DNA of 64,000 bases, taken from positions 1,488,001 through 1,552,000 of the forward strand of contig JAHFWL010001001.1 in NCBI GenBank assembly GCA_021292165.1. Direction: 5' to 3'. The notes under the pieces are model-generated. The model was given only the letters and a program-made list of their open reading frames with translations, had not been told where the DNA came from and did no database searches. Source of the DNA: Shinisaurus crocodilurus. Its lineage: Eukaryota > Chordata > Lepidosauria > Squamata > Shinisauridae. Below are positions 63,111 through 64,000 of this stretch, in pieces. The translations under genes and the position numbers were made by a program. Numbering within the stretch: the first letter of the stretch is position 1; each line of letters begins with the position of its first letter.

Positions 63111-63563
63111 AGAACTCTATGATCTGTGAAATCTACCACCTGCAGGGGCTGACTCGGTTCACATTTTAATGTGAACTTGACTAATTTTGCACTTTGGAAC
63201 CAATATACTAACTGAGGCTTTGTATCCTTTGAAATTTGCACTCCTCCAAATGTTGCAGTGGAGTACTCCAAGGGGGGGGGGAAGGCATACAGAAATGCCT
63301 TTTATAGGGGGAAAGTGTACAGAAAAACATGAATATGAGTGGAAATGATGTTCAGGAATGCATTATATTAGGAACATTGCTTGCAAAAAAAAAGTGTGTA
63401 AGGCAAAATAGCATATAAAATGTATGGATTAGGAGAAAAGCATACAGAAATGCATTTTTCATGTGGACTAACGTACTTAAAAAAAAAAAAAAGAACTGAA
63501 ATTAAGGTTGGAAAAATGAGAAACCGAGAGAAACCAAAAGTGACAGATTCATCCATCCCTGGG
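63111..63563. mobile_element. Possible hAT-like element
   Basis: Right end GACAGATTCATCCATCCCTG resembles the left end at 18888 in reverse. Interior has repeated GCATACAGAAATGC units at 63285 and 63440. Left boundary not found. Confidence 0.35.
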
Positions 63564-64000
63564 TATTCTCCTTTTCTCCTGTGGATCACACATAGCCTGC
63601 AGTTCTTCTGACTCTAAATTCCCAATTCCCTCACACTCGCATTCTTCCTTTCCAGTCTCCTCTGCCCAACAGTTAATTTGCCAAATAGAATATAATGGCG
63701 ATAATTATATATTCTTTTTAAAACATCACAAGAATGTACATTATAAAGGTTTGCCATGAATTATCGAGAAAGTAAGGGGGGGGGGAAGAAGCGATGTTTC
63801 CTTGTGTTTGCAGGCTTTTGTGTCTAGTTATTGTTCTGTTTGAGAATTTTCATTAGGAGCACTCTGAGAACCAACCACAAGTGTGTGGTGTTAGTAGCTG
63901 TGTAATAGGCCATTTGGAGTTATTTAATCCCAGAACCTGGAAAGCTCTGATTACAAAGCATCCATCTAGGATGCCCAACTACTCCAGTGAAACTGCCCTT
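63564..64000. other. Unassigned sequence
   Basis: AT-rich DNA with a G-run at 63777. No gene or repeat recognised. Confidence 0.35.

Overview
This window looks like noncoding nuclear DNA from a squamate reptile (lizard or snake). The main evidence is a dense set of tRNA-derived Sauria-type SINEs, together with CR1 and L2-like LINE fragments, hAT miniature elements, CORE/MIR-like SINE remnants, many microsatellites and many poly-G/poly-C runs. I found no convincing protein-coding gene, tRNA gene, rRNA gene, CRISPR array or bacterial-type operon. Almost every longer open frame is a transposon relic, an antisense reading of a SINE, or a microsatellite translation. All assignments come from reading and comparing copies inside this window; no database search was possible.

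Layout. 0-11.5 kb: a candidate solo LTR near 0.6-1.4 kb, L2-like fragments (the best frame is at 9.66-10.18 kb), several Sauria SINEs and the first 5S-rRNA-derived SINE. 11.5-24.4 kb: quieter DNA with a 107-bp minisatellite, a degenerate L2-like RT fragment, a CR1 3' end, and stretches that read like conserved noncoding elements (15.87-16.32 and 23.99-24.37 kb are the best). 24.4-34.3 kb: nested repeats, including a Sauria SINE split by an L2-like element that is itself split by a TA-flanked mariner-like element. 34.3-43.6 kb: almost free of long retroelements and locally CpG-containing; instead it holds many short hairpin elements, a 503-bp inverted-repeat structure and a Z-DNA-prone tract. 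43.6-64 kb: dense repeats again, including hAT elements with readable 8-bp target duplications.

The elements relate to one another mainly by nesting, which gives a relative chronology. The most distinctive items are: two hAT-type elements with GACTC-rich ends and different interiors; a SINE that joins a 5S rRNA promoter body to a CR1 3' tail; and a set of palindromic elements of about 85, 140 and 400 bp that share the end signature CAATCCTATG. None proves a new biological system, but each can be tested.
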